A DNA stretch of 61,519 bases from JAIPFM01 sp964494325 (GCA_964494325.1 CAZBTJ010000011.1:1-61519), one strand, 5' to 3'; counted from the stretch's first letter, positions 50,884 to 60,158 are shown. The notes: generated from the letters alone by a model not told the origin. Made by a program: numbers and translations.

Positions 50884-51711
50884 CTAGCCTGCAAATAACT
50901 CAGCGATTGCTGCAAGTATAATTCCGAACAGGACCATGCTGATGATCCCAATCGCCATGCCAGGGTGCTCCAGAATGAGTGCTGTCATGGCTGTTAGGGC
51001 TGTAAAGAGCAAAACACCGACTCGGCTGGCTATCGTGGCAGTGGCTGCCGCAAGAAAACCGGCATTCAACGCTGTGGCCTTAACGGTCCAGGCGGCAGAG
51101 CTTTTGGCGGGGACAGTCATCAAGCCAAATAAACCCAATGCAGTGAGAAGGGTCTCTTTGCCAAACCCTTGACGGGCCAGGTACTTTTTGAGCATTCTTT
51201 TGGCTCTAAAGAAAAGAACTTTTGCATGTAGATCTTTACAGCCAATGTGTTTGCCAATTTCGGCATAGGACAGGTTTTCGTAACACCGAAGCACCAGCAC
51301 ATTTCTGTATGTCAGATGCAACTTCGAAATGGCCTCAACCACGATCTGGGCCAACTCTGTCCGTTCGGAAAAACTCAACCCATCTGCATGCTCTTGTTCC
51401 ACGTATTCACAGAAACGGGCCTTGTTTAAAGCTGCAATCTCCATGAGGCGTTGTTGCTGCATGTCTCTGTAATGATGTTGCACTTCTCCCATAGCACTAC
51501 GAAACAACCACGGCCAAAAACGTTCGATTTGCTCCAATTTGTCCAACGATTGAATCATTTTTGTAAGCGTTTTCTGGCAAAGCTCTTGGGCCAGGTCATA
51601 ATTCAGAGTCAACCTATAGAGATAGGGTAACAGCCGAGCCTCCGCAACCTCGGCCAACTGACCCATGCACTCTTGATCACCCTGACGAGCCTGATCGATT
51701 AGCCTTGTCAC
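50884..51711 (-). CDS. Sigma-70 family (ECF-like) sigma factor with C-terminal membrane tail
   Basis: 275 residues. Region 2 is at about 10-85 (LAEVAEARLLPYLYRLTLNY, AQELCQKTLTKMIQSLDKLE), region 4 at about 120-175 (LAQIVVEAISKLHLTYRNVL, YENLSYAEIGKHIGCKDLHA). After the sigma part come three hydrophobic segments: ETLLTALGLFGLMTVPA, GFLAAATATIASRVGVLLFT and GMAIGIISMVLFGIILAAIA. The tail may hold the factor at the membrane like a built-in anti-sigma device. The start is a GTG at 51709-51711. No separate anti-sigma gene is adjacent. Confidence 0.85.
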   Translation of the reverse strand: MTRLIDQARQGDQECMGQLAEVAEARLLPYLYRLTLNYDLAQELCQKTLTKMIQSLDKLEQIERFWPWLFRSAMGEVQHHYRDMQQQRLMEIAALNKARFCEYVEQEHADGLSFSERTELAQIVVEAISKLHLTYRNVLVLRCYENLSYAEIGKHIGCKDLHAKVLFFRAKRMLKKYLARQGFGKETLLTALGLFGLMTVPAKSSAAWTVKATALNAGFLAAATATIASRVGVLLFTALTAMTALILEHPGMAIGIISMVLFGIILAAIAELFAG

Positions 51712-51863
51712 GCTGATACACTTACTCTTACTGGTTTCGCAAATTGGATTCTGTCCTTCTACAAACGTGTCGAATTCTTGTCCACACTATAAATACAGTC
51801 CATGTTTTTAGAAAAGGTAACAAAGATTCTGCATTTTTTTTGGCAAGACCGACTAAACCCTGA

Positions 51864-52069
51864 TTCTGACCCGAATGGCACTTTATGTTGCGTGCAACAT
51901 AAGGCACTAACTTAAGCATGTTTGCCATCCCTTTTCTTTGTCGCGAGCTTTGTCGATAGGCGGCCGGAGGCCGCAAATGCAGGCTCCTTTGTCGTCGTTT
52001 CGACGAAGTCTGCGACAAAGTTGAGACGGGAGAAGGTCTTAAGTTAGTGCCATTCGATTCTGACCCCCA
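51864..52069. repeat. Palindrome-rich MITE-like element
   Basis: Inverted copies of one sequence bound this piece: ATTCTGACCCGAATGGCAC...GGCACTAACTTAAG on the left (51864-51916) and CTTAAGTTAGTGCC followed by ATTCGATTCTGACCC on the right (52037-52067). Inside are a perfect 9-bp palindrome TTATGTTGC-GT-GCAACATAA (51883-51902) and inverted TTTGTCGC/GCGACAAA with a GGCGGCCGGAGGCCGC stem. No transposase is encoded, so it must be moved by an enzyme elsewhere, if at all. Confidence 0.7.
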
Positions 52070-52073
52070 ATCC

Positions 52074-53783
52074 CTACTTCTTTTTCTTTTGCATTTTGGC
52101 CCAGGTATCTCGCAGGCTCACAGTCCTGTTGAACACAAGGTTGCCGTTTGAGCTGTCTGGATCAGTGCAGAAATACCCGATACGCTCAAATTGGTAGCGA
52201 TCCAGAGGTTTGGTATCTGCTAAATAAGGTTCCATCTTGCAATGCTGGGCGGTTTTCAGGGACTTTGTATTAAGATTGGACGTGAAATCCTGCCCTTTCT
52301 CAGCCTTGTCTGGATTTTCCTGGGTAAACAGGTGCTCATACAAATGCACTTCAGCCTCCAGTGCGTGCTTAACACTGACCCAGTGCAGGGTGCCCTTGAC
52401 CCGGCGGCCATCCGGGGCATTGCCTCCACGGGTCGCAGGATCGTAGGTGCAGTGCAATTCCGTGACATGACCCTGCTCGTCTTTGACATAATCTGTGCAG
52501 GTAATCAAGTACGCATAACGCAGACGGACTTCCCGGCCCGGCCCCAAACGGAAGAACTTTTTGGGTGGATCTTCCATAAAATCAGCCCGTTCAACGTAGA
52601 TTTCTCTGGAGAAGGGGACTTTGCGTGTGCCGGCAGAGGGATCTTCCGGATTGTTCACAGCATCCAACTCGTCGGTCTGGTCCTCTGGGTAATTGGTAAT
52701 TACCACCTTGATTGGATCAAGCACAGCCATGACCCGAGGGGATGTTTTATTGAGATCCTGCCTGAGACAATGCTCCAGCAGGGCAAAATCCACAGTACTG
52801 TTAAACTTGTTCACGCCAATGGTCTTGCAGAAGTTTTGGATGGAAGCGGGTGAGTAGCCCCTGCGACGCAGGCCGGAGATTGTGGGCATGCGCGGGTCGT
52901 CCCAGGCGCTGACATGGTTTTCCTGGACCAGACGCAGGAGCTTACGCTTGCTCATGACGGTATAGGTGAGGTTCAACCGGGCAAATTCGATCTGCTGGGG
53001 GTGGTGGATACTCAGCTCATTGAGGAACCAGTCGTACAGAGGGCGGTGGTTCTCGAATTCCAGCGTACAGATCGAATGGGTAATCCCCTCAATGGAGTCT
53101 TCCAGGCCGTGGGCCCAGTCGTACATGGGATAGATGTTCCAGTCGTCACCTTGACGGTGGTGCGATGCATGCACAATACGATACATCACGGGGTCACGCA
53201 GATTGATATTCGGGTTGGCCATATCAATTTTGGCCTTGAGTGTTTTGGAACCATCCGGGAATTCTCCAGCCTTCATACGAGCAAACAGATCCAGGCTCTC
53301 GTCCATCGATCGATCTCTGTGCGGACTATTCTGACCCGGTGCCTTGAGTGTCCCACGGTATTCGCGTGTTTCTTCAGCAGTCAGGTCACACACGTAGGCC
53401 TTATCTTTTTTAATCAGTTCCACGGCCCAGTCATACATTTTCTGGAAATAGTCCGAAGCAAATAGTAACCGATCCTCCCAATCCCATCCCAGCCAACGTA
53501 CGTCTGCTTCAATGGAGTCCACATACTCCTGGTCCTCCTTACTTGGATTGGTATCGTCGAACCGAAGATTGCATTTGCCATCAAACTCGGATGCGATGCC
53601 AAAGTTCAGACAAATACTTTTGGCATGGCCAATATGCAGATACCCATTTGGCTCCGGCGGAAACCTCGTCTGCACGCGCTGGTCCCATTTTCCGCTCTTG
53701 TTGTCCTCAGACACAATGGTGCGAACAAAATCCAGACTCCGGGTTTCCGGTTTATCTTCAGACTCATGATTGGGCGTCGTCAT
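52074..53783 (-). CDS. glnS: Glutaminyl-tRNA synthetase
   Basis: Class Ib synthetase, 569 residues. The HIGH box is in FPPEPNGYLHIGHAKSICLN, the KMSKS-like box is VMSKRKL, and between them are RFDDTNPSKEDQEYVDSIE, MYDWAHGLEDSIEGITHS and STVDFALLEHCLR. The C-terminal double beta-barrel anticodon domain is complete (VKGTLHWVSVKHALEAEVHL). GlnS in bacteria other than gammaproteobacteria is usually a result of transfer; planctomycetes commonly have it. AAGGA lies before the ATG. The MITE-like repeat begins right after the stop. Confidence 0.97.
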   Translation of the reverse strand: MTTPNHESEDKPETRSLDFVRTIVSEDNKSGKWDQRVQTRFPPEPNGYLHIGHAKSICLNFGIASEFDGKCNLRFDDTNPSKEDQEYVDSIEADVRWLGWDWEDRLLFASDYFQKMYDWAVELIKKDKAYVCDLTAEETREYRGTLKAPGQNSPHRDRSMDESLDLFARMKAGEFPDGSKTLKAKIDMANPNINLRDPVMYRIVHASHHRQGDDWNIYPMYDWAHGLEDSIEGITHSICTLEFENHRPLYDWFLNELSIHHPQQIEFARLNLTYTVMSKRKLLRLVQENHVSAWDDPRMPTISGLRRRGYSPASIQNFCKTIGVNKFNSTVDFALLEHCLRQDLNKTSPRVMAVLDPIKVVITNYPEDQTDELDAVNNPEDPSAGTRKVPFSREIYVERADFMEDPPKKFFRLGPGREVRLRYAYLITCTDYVKDEQGHVTELHCTYDPATRGGNAPDGRRVKGTLHWVSVKHALEAEVHLYEHLFTQENPDKAEKGQDFTSNLNTKSLKTAQHCKMEPYLADTKPLDRYQFERIGYFCTDPDSSNGNLVFNRTVSLRDTWAKMQKKKK

Positions 53784-54021
53784 ATCAAAAACATCCTTAA
53801 AAGGTGATCCTATTCATATCGTATACTGAAGGTCGACACTCTACCAGATATTCCTTAACCTGTCCATACAGCGGGAATTAGAAAAATATGAACACTTCTG
53901 GCATCTTCGGCAAAGGTGCTGGTTCCCCATGGGGTAAGGAGATTCTCGCTTCCTGTTTTATGGATTTGACAAGGTCTTCATGACCTCATAAACTAGAGTG
54001 GTATATTTAAGGAGTCCATTG

Positions 54022-54312
54022 ATGGGTATACAAGAATTCATTGGCAGTAAGAAAACGCAGATCTTGGCGATTGCCAAGCGATATGGCGCAATCAATGTGC
54101 GAGTATTTGGCTCTGTGGCTGAGGGGACTGCTGATGAGAATAGCGATATTGACTTCCTGGTTGACTTGGAAGAGGGACGCACCTTGTTTGATCTCGGAGG
54201 TTTGCTCATGGACCTTCAGGACCTGTTACAGCGAAAGATTGATGTGGTCACTACCACCGGATTGCGCGAACGCATTAAGGATGACGTGCTAAAGCAGGCG
54301 GTAGACTTATGA
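54022..54312 (+). CDS. mntA: MntA-type minimal nucleotidyltransferase antitoxin
   Basis: About 96 residues from the ATG at 54022, preceded by AAGGAG. The minimal nucleotidyltransferase core is VFGSVAEGTADENSDIDFLV, with the GSxxxG loop and the catalytic Asp pair. Antitoxins of this type inactivate the HEPN partner by attaching AMP units to its tyrosine. The stop overlaps the start of the HEPN gene (ATGA). Confidence 0.9.
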   Translation: MGIQEFIGSKKTQILAIAKRYGAINVRVFGSVAEGTADENSDIDFLVDLEEGRTLFDLGGLLMDLQDLLQRKIDVVTTTGLRERIKDDVLKQAVDL

Positions 54313-54632
54313 GAGATGACCACGAAAGGCTACGCGACATCCTGGAAGCCATTGATGCGATCCTGAAATACGCCCGTCGTGGCAAAACAGCCTTTGAATC
54401 AGACGAACTGATTCAGACTTGGATTCTACATCATCTTTTGATCCTCGGCGAGGTTGCGACTGGACTCTCTGATTCATTCCGCGAACAATCCGATCATATG
54501 CCTTGGCGTAAAATAATTGGGATGCGTAATATTCTCATTCATCACTACTTTGGGATTGATCTCAAGGCCGTTTGGGATGTGGTGGATATTGAGCTTCCCA
54601 AACTCAAGGAAGCCATTGATGCTCTATTGTAG
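54309..54632 (+). CDS. hepT: HepT-family HEPN ribonuclease toxin
   Basis: 107-residue all-helical protein. The active-site motif Rx4HxY is present as RNILIHHY, inside MRNILIHHYFGIDLKAVWDV. It is the toxin of the MntA-HepT pair and is expected to cleave RNA when not modified by MntA on the motif tyrosine. Directly coupled to mntA. Such pairs often sit near repeats and mobile DNA, as here. Confidence 0.9.
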   Translation: MRDDHERLRDILEAIDAILKYARRGKTAFESDELIQTWILHHLLILGEVATGLSDSFREQSDHMPWRKIIGMRNILIHHYFGIDLKAVWDVVDIELPKLKEAIDALL

Positions 54633-55783
54633 ACCGATGGGAGTCGGGTGGACTATGGGATAGGTTGTGCTGGTTTTAGTGTGCTAGCACAAAGACACAG
54701 AGCCGCAAAGATCTGCCGTTCCGGCAAATTGGGATTACGCTTTACCACAGAGAGTCCTGAGGCCACAGAGGATTCGCAGGCCCTGCAAATTCGGATGTTC
54801 CTTGAATCACTAATTTGGCGAATTATGCGAATTGAGTCTTCTGATTGGAATCTCCGTCCCATACTGCGTCCGCTTGCTCCCCGCACGAGCGGAATTTGGT
54901 TTGGTGATTAAGCTGGCAACCATTCCCCACGACGCCAGTCACCCCGAAGCATTGAGGGGTCTATTAAACCAGCATTGCAAAGCAGTCAATCAGCCAGCAA
55001 CCAATAACAAACAACCAGCAACAATTTCTCAGGCACAGATAAATACAGATGAACACAGATCTTCGCTGTTCCAGCAAATTGGATTCTGTTTTACCATGAA
55101 GAACAGGGAGACACATGGAGTGCTGTCGCAGGATTTCAAGGTGCCATCTGAATCTGAACGTCCGTTCCACGCAAACCTGCCTGTCGGCAGGGCGGTCCTT
55201 GCAGGACCTAACGTGTGCTGCGCTGGCCAGGACTCACGAAGCCGAGGCGTCTTCTTCGTCCAGTCCTGCTTGCCCACCGGCGTGGGACTGCCCGGAGACT
55301 GGAAGTTTGAGGTGCGAGGACCGAAATATCAGGTTTCAAAACGTACATGCTGATTTGGCCGTTGACGGCCAAATCTCATTGGCACTGATGGAGAGGTTGA
55401 AGCACTCTCTGGGTCAATTTCGCAGCCAGCTGCGAAATCTCTTGGGTCACTCCTGTTCTAAAACAATTATAGAATGTGTATTGAGCCCAAAAGCATGAAA
55501 GCCAGGTCTGGCCCTGCTCAGCCTGCTCGGCGCCCCATCCTCGTGGAAAAGCAAAATGTTTTTTGAGTTTAGCTTTGTTGCATTTCCTAGCGGTTTCTTA
55601 CCTTGAGCGATTCCTATGAGCGGGCGCGCCTTCATATTTTTATCTTTGAGTTCGTGGCGCCTTTGCGAGAGCCCCTGTCCATACAACCCAAATCTGAAAA
55701 TTCCTTGCGGCAGACAGGGAACTGTGATTAATAATGAGGGATTGGATTTAAAGAGAGCCGGTTACTTTGGAGAGCCAGCATAC
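54633..55783. other. Long repeat-rich non-coding stretch
   Basis: No gene is supported in this 1.15 kb. Degenerate repeats are scattered through it: a unit with AGATCTGCCGTTCCGGCAAA at 54710 recurs in altered form at 55060 (AGATCTTCGCTGTTCCAGCA), each followed by ATTG...TTTACCA; CACAGAG and ACAGAT words are repeated at 54690-54775 and 55035-55065; AACCAATAAC/AACAACC words lie at 55000-55020. The 3' part (55540-55780) is upstream of the histidine kinase gene and probably holds its promoter. It resembles decayed dispersed repeats. Confidence 0.5.
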
Positions 55784-57016
55784 ATGAGATGGCCATGGTC
55801 AAAAGCACAGCAGAGCCAGGATGTTGTGTCTGGTACAGGGCTGCTCACGGAATTTGACGAGTCTCTACTGCTGATTGTAGACCCTGAGCAGCTGACCAGC
55901 AATTTGCTGAGTAAAATGCGTCAGCTCATCGAAGTTGACATAGCGGTAGTTTATCTGGTGGATGAGACGACGTCTGCGCAGTGGATGAATCCCGTGGGGA
56001 TGACAACTGCATCAGATTCGTGGGCCAGATTGTCAATTAAGGGACGTTTGATCCTGTGGTTCAGATCCAACAGACAGCCTCTTTTTTTTGCGAAATTGCC
56101 CGACGTGACACGATATTTGACAGATGAGATTCAGCCGTTTGTGGCGAAGGGGATCACCATGGCATTTCCCTTGGCAGCCATGGACCGATTGGTTGGATTG
56201 GTCTTTCTCAAGCTCAAGGATGAAACATTGGAATCTGAGGCCGTGATTCGGTTACAGGTTTTGCTGAGACAGGCAGGACTGGCTTATGAAAATGCGTTGC
56301 TATTTAAAGAGCGGCTCCATCATAATGAACGCATGTTCCGTGCTGAGCAGTTGGCGACCATGGGGCAATTCGCTGCAGGTATTGCCCATGAACTTCGCAA
56401 TCCCTTGACCACGATTCGTAGCACAGTGCAGTATCTAGGCACTGAATTTGCCCCTGATAGCCAGGAGCAGGGTCTTGCGCAGGGCGTTCTCGATGAAGTT
56501 GATCGTCTCAATGATATTGTGGAGAACCTCTTGACTTTGGCCCGTCCTACTGGCAATGCCCCTCAGGCTCTGGACGTGTCACAGGAAATTCAGACGTATC
56601 TTCACTTTGTCGAGGCCCAAGCCAGAAAGCAAGGCATACATATTGACATTGACATTGAAAAGAACCTGCCCAGGCTCTATTGCGACAGTGGAGAATTGCG
56701 TCAGTTATTGTTGAATCTTGTGGTCAACGCCATGGAGGCTATGCCTGCGGGTGGGACGCTTTGCGTGCGGGGTGGGCAGGTACCAAAGCCTGGCAGGGTA
56801 CTGCTTGAGGTCGAAGATCAAGGCTGTGGCATTGCCTTGGAGAACAGGGCGCAGATCTTCAAACCATTTTATACGACCAAGGCAGGTGGTACGGGCTTGG
56901 GCTTGGCTATTTGTCATACCATTGCCAGCCGCCATCATGGCGAGATCTGGGTAGAAGAGGCTCACTCCGGCGGCACCATTGTAAAAGTGACATTTCCCAC
57001 AGAAGAGGAGCAATAA
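55784..57016 (+). CDS. GAF-domain sensor histidine kinase (NtrB-like)
   Basis: About 410 residues from the ATG at 55784, with GGAGAG upstream; a longer frame to 55616 has low-quality sequence. GAF-like sensor region at about 35-175 without membrane segments, so a cytoplasmic signal is likely. The H-box is FAAGIAHELRNPLTTIRSTV, the N-box LRQLLLNLVVNAMEAMP, then DQGCGI and GGTGLGLAICHTIASRHHG. The gene is 3 bases before the response regulator gene and forms a two-component system with it. Confidence 0.93.
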   Translation: MRWPWSKAQQSQDVVSGTGLLTEFDESLLLIVDPEQLTSNLLSKMRQLIEVDIAVVYLVDETTSAQWMNPVGMTTASDSWARLSIKGRLILWFRSNRQPLFFAKLPDVTRYLTDEIQPFVAKGITMAFPLAAMDRLVGLVFLKLKDETLESEAVIRLQVLLRQAGLAYENALLFKERLHHNERMFRAEQLATMGQFAAGIAHELRNPLTTIRSTVQYLGTEFAPDSQEQGLAQGVLDEVDRLNDIVENLLTLARPTGNAPQALDVSQEIQTYLHFVEAQARKQGIHIDIDIEKNLPRLYCDSGELRQLLLNLVVNAMEAMPAGGTLCVRGGQVPKPGRVLLEVEDQGCGIALENRAQIFKPFYTTKAGGTGLGLAICHTIASRHHGEIWVEEAHSGGTIVKVTFPTEEEQ

Positions 57017-57019
57017 GTC

Positions 57020-58399
57020 ATGGCAGTTTCCGAACGTTTATTGGTGGTGGATGATGAACCTAAAATCGGCGTGATCTTGAATGCCCTGCTGACCAAGGCG
57101 GGCTATGACGTGAAGATTGTACAGAGCGGGCAGGCTGCTTTGGAGGTATTTCCTGTTTTTCAGCCAAGTGTGGTACTCCTGGATTTGATGATGCCTGGCC
57201 TGGATGGCATTGAGACGATGTCGCAACTGCGGGCCCTGGAAGCCTGTGACAGTAAAATTGTCATTATGACCGCACACGGCAAGGTACGGTCTGCGGTTGA
57301 AGCCATGAGACAGGGGGCCTTTGATTATCTTCAAAAACCCTTTGATAATGACGAGCTATTGGCTGTGATTTCTCGGGCCATTGAGATGATGGCATTGAGC
57401 CGGCGGGTCCGGCAACTTGAAGATCAGTTGGATCAGACCTACGCCTTTGACAGTATTGTGAGCGTGTCTGGCAAGATGCAGTCTCTGTTTGCCTTGATGC
57501 ACAAATATGCCAACATTGACGGCACAGTCCTGGTTTCAGGCGAGAGCGGTACAGGCAAGGAATTGATCGTCCATGCCATACATCAAGCCGGCGTACGCAA
57601 AAAAGGGCCGTTTGTTGTGGTCAATTGCGGGGCCATCCCGTCAAATCTCATTGAAAGTGAGTTTTTTGGACATGAAGCCGGTTCTTTTACAGACGCCAAG
57701 GTCAGGCGTCAGGGCAAATTTGAAGCCGCTGACACAGGCACGCTGTTTTTGGATGAAGTGGGAGACTTACCTGCAGAGGCTCAGGTCAAATTGCTACGCG
57801 TCTTAGAGCAACGTGAGTTTACGCGTTTGGGAAGCAATCGGGTGGTGCCTGTAGATGTTCGTGTCATGGCGGCGACCAATCAAGATTTAGCCGCCATGGT
57901 TGAAGCAGGGGACTTCAGAGGTGACTTGTACTGGCGACTTAATGTGTTGAGTCTTCACGTGTGTCCCTTACGTGAACGGAAAGAGGATATAACGATTCTC
58001 ATTAAACACTTTGTTCAGACATTCGGTGCTGCCATGGGTAAAATGGATATCACATTGAGCGATTCAGCCATGCAGGCTATGCAGATCTATCATTGGCCTG
58101 GTAATGTCAGGGAGCTTCAAAATGCCGTATATAGTGCCATGGCTGTGCAGGAAGGCCAGGTTATTGACCTTGATGACCTGCCCGCCATGCTCCTCACCGC
58201 ACCCGACCAAGTCCAGCCCGACGAAATTCCCGGGCATCATTCTTTATCTCAAATCGCCGGGCAGGCCATGGCCCAGTCCGAACAGAAAGCCATCTTAGCT
58301 GCTCTGGAACTTACCAGTGGCAACAAAGAAAAAGCCGCCCAGTATTTGGGTATAGGCCGCAAAACCCTGTATCGAAAGCTCAAACAGTATGGTTTGTAG
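57020..58399 (+). CDS. NtrC-family sigma-54-dependent response regulator
   Basis: 459 residues. Receiver domain with VDDEP and the phosphoacceptor Asp in VVLLDLMMPGLDG; AAA+ domain with Walker A GESGTGKE and Walker B GTLFLDEVGDLP; the C-terminal Fis-type HTH is NKEKAAQYLGIGRKTLYRKL. The loop that touches sigma-54, normally GAFTGA, reads GSFTDA here. The Ser is a common variant; the Asp at the second Gly is not, but the equivalent change in NorR is known to keep activity and to relieve signal control. The gene ends 20 bases before a 20-bp palindrome and is followed by a sigma-54-type promoter, its likely target. Confidence 0.94.
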   Translation: MAVSERLLVVDDEPKIGVILNALLTKAGYDVKIVQSGQAALEVFPVFQPSVVLLDLMMPGLDGIETMSQLRALEACDSKIVIMTAHGKVRSAVEAMRQGAFDYLQKPFDNDELLAVISRAIEMMALSRRVRQLEDQLDQTYAFDSIVSVSGKMQSLFALMHKYANIDGTVLVSGESGTGKELIVHAIHQAGVRKKGPFVVVNCGAIPSNLIESEFFGHEAGSFTDAKVRRQGKFEAADTGTLFLDEVGDLPAEAQVKLLRVLEQREFTRLGSNRVVPVDVRVMAATNQDLAAMVEAGDFRGDLYWRLNVLSLHVCPLRERKEDITILIKHFVQTFGAAMGKMDITLSDSAMQAMQIYHWPGNVRELQNAVYSAMAVQEGQVIDLDDLPAMLLTAPDQVQPDEIPGHHSLSQIAGQAMAQSEQKAILAALELTSGNKEKAAQYLGIGRKTLYRKLKQYGL

Positions 58400-58421
58400 A
58401 TGGCCTGAATAGCTTTTCGTT

Positions 58422-58461
58422 GTGTGTCACGCGTGACACACTGTTGTCTCTCGTGACACAC
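58422..58461. promoter_or_regulatory. Palindromic enhancer-type site with extra half-site
   Basis: GTGTGTCACG-CGTGACACAC is a perfect 20-bp palindrome (58422-58441). The half CGTGACACAC returns at 58452-58461, exactly 20 bases after its first copy, i.e. on the same face of the helix. It lies about 95 bases upstream of the sigma-54 promoter, the usual place for binding of an NtrC-type activator. Confidence 0.75.
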
Positions 58462-58555
58462 AGACCACCCTTCTTACTGCCAGTCGAATCTTCATAATTG
58501 TGGTTGCGCTGGTGCCTGAGAGCGTGTCATATGCAATAGAGTGTGGATATTCTTG

Positions 58556-58572
58556 TTGGCATGGTATTTGCA
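58556..58572 (+). promoter_or_regulatory. Sigma-54 promoter of the tolC-like operon
   Basis: TTGGCATGGTATTTGCA matches the -24/-12 consensus TTGGCACG-N4-TTGCA except for one base; the GG and GC pairs are 10 bases apart as required. It lies 46 bases before the preferred start codon at 58618. Confidence 0.75.
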
Positions 58573-58617
58573 TTTGGAAACGTTGAATGCAGATTCGTGC
58601 GATTGATAAGGATGCAT

Positions 58618-60156
58618 ATGCAACGATTGAGATATGGGCTGGCCTTGGGATTAGCGATGATAACAGGGGGGAGCCTGGTATTGTACGCCCAAGAGGCTGC
58701 GGCGCCTCTGGCCCAGGTCAAGTCGCGTTTGGCTCAGGAAAGCCAAGACGATTGGACTGAACCGAACTCTCCGGTATTTCTCAGAGCCATGGGGCAAAGG
58801 AAAGTATCTCAAGAGCTACAGTCTGAAATCTCTGCTCCAAAGACACTCTTGTTGTCCCAGTGCCTGCAAAAGGCCTTTGTACGCAACAATCAGATAAAAC
58901 AGGTTCGTGAAGGCATTTTCGGGCTGGGCGGTAGTCAGTTGATTGCAGGGTCTCGGTTTTTGCCCAGTGTCAATATTGTGACCCAACTGGAGCGAGAACT
59001 CAATCAGGCTTCGGATCAGAGCGTCTCTTTGGCGACTATGGGGGCTGTGGTACAGCAGCGTCTCCTTGAATATGGCAAGGATCATCCTTTGGACGTGGCA
59101 TTGCGTCGAGAGCAGAGAGACGCGCTGTTTGCGTATGAAAACACGGTGGCTCACGTGTTTTCCAATGTACGCAGGGCGTTTTATATTGTGTTGCTCAAGC
59201 AGGCACAGATTGAGACGCGTCAGGATTTACTCGCTCAATTTCAAAAGCAGTACGAACGCAAGCAGAAACGTCTGGAGGCAGGTAATCTGAGCATCAAAAT
59301 TGAGGTGTTAACAGCCCGGTTGAATGTGCTGAACGAACAGACACGTATCAATCGCCTTCAGCGTCAACTGTTTAACCGAAAGATGACCTTGATGCATTTG
59401 ATTGGCCACCCTGTGGGCGCTGACACCGTGACTTTTCAGGGCGAATCGGATGCGTTTGGACTTGAGCTATTTGACATGGATCAAATGATCTCTCTGGCCC
59501 TGGCCCAGAGTACGCAGGTTAGCCTGGCTGAACTCCTGGTCACTGAGCAGTCTCGCGTGCTCGATCAGCTGAAATACGAGTATTTTCCTGATCTACGCAT
59601 GACTGCCGGGTATCAAAATAGTAATACTCGTATGGGATTGACCTTGAACAATCAAAATGACACCTGGGGACTGGACGCGGTGGGCCAGGGCGGGCTGTCG
59701 GAATCACGTCGTGACATGGATGGACTGGGGTATTTTTCTCAAGAAACCTCTTTGGATGGCCCGGATACGGGCTGGTTCACAGGCGTTCAAGCGAGAATTC
59801 CGATCTTTGAGGGAAGGGCACGTCAGGGGCGTCGCATCCAGAACAAAACATACTTGCTACGTTTACGTGCTGCTTTGGCTGACAGCAAAGAAATCATCGA
59901 ACTCCAGGTTCGTAGTGCCTATCGCCTCCTGGTTGAGCAACAGTTTCAGGTGACACTGGCTCAGGAAAATGTGGCCATTGAGAAGGAACGATTTTCAATT
60001 CAAGAGCAATTGCGTGATGTGGGACGCATTGACGACGACGCATTTGAGCGATTTCGTGAGAATTTCTTCCAGGCCCAGGATGCTCTATTTCAGCAGCAGG
60101 AAATATTGATTGAACAACAAGAGGATCTTAGGCAAACCATAAGGATCTATCGGTGA
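58618..60156 (+). CDS. TolC-family outer membrane efflux protein
   Basis: About 512 residues from the ATG at 58618 (AAGGA at 58608-58612); the frame extends upstream to 58543, but that part is covered by the sigma-54 promoter. Signal peptide YGLALGLAMITGGSLVLYAQ. The TolC pattern of long helical hairpins is seen twice: LSQCLQKAFVRNNQIKQVRE...RRAFYIVLLKQAQIETRQDL, and QMISLALAQSTQVSLAELLV...RSAYRLLVEQQFQVTLAQEN. PIFEGRARQGRRIQNK is the typical IFxGGxxxxR turn. It forms a trimeric channel for export. The next gene follows within 3 bases and probably encodes the adaptor or a related part. Confidence 0.9.
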   Translation: MQRLRYGLALGLAMITGGSLVLYAQEAAAPLAQVKSRLAQESQDDWTEPNSPVFLRAMGQRKVSQELQSEISAPKTLLLSQCLQKAFVRNNQIKQVREGIFGLGGSQLIAGSRFLPSVNIVTQLERELNQASDQSVSLATMGAVVQQRLLEYGKDHPLDVALRREQRDALFAYENTVAHVFSNVRRAFYIVLLKQAQIETRQDLLAQFQKQYERKQKRLEAGNLSIKIEVLTARLNVLNEQTRINRLQRQLFNRKMTLMHLIGHPVGADTVTFQGESDAFGLELFDMDQMISLALAQSTQVSLAELLVTEQSRVLDQLKYEYFPDLRMTAGYQNSNTRMGLTLNNQNDTWGLDAVGQGGLSESRRDMDGLGYFSQETSLDGPDTGWFTGVQARIPIFEGRARQGRRIQNKTYLLRLRAALADSKEIIELQVRSAYRLLVEQQFQVTLAQENVAIEKERFSIQEQLRDVGRIDDDAFERFRENFFQAQDALFQQQEILIEQQEDLRQTIRIYR

Positions 60157-60158
60157 GA

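Noticed and set aside
51728..52018. 96-codon minus-strand frame
   Set aside because: It lies across the palindrome-rich MITE-like repeat; its sequence is explained by the repeat.
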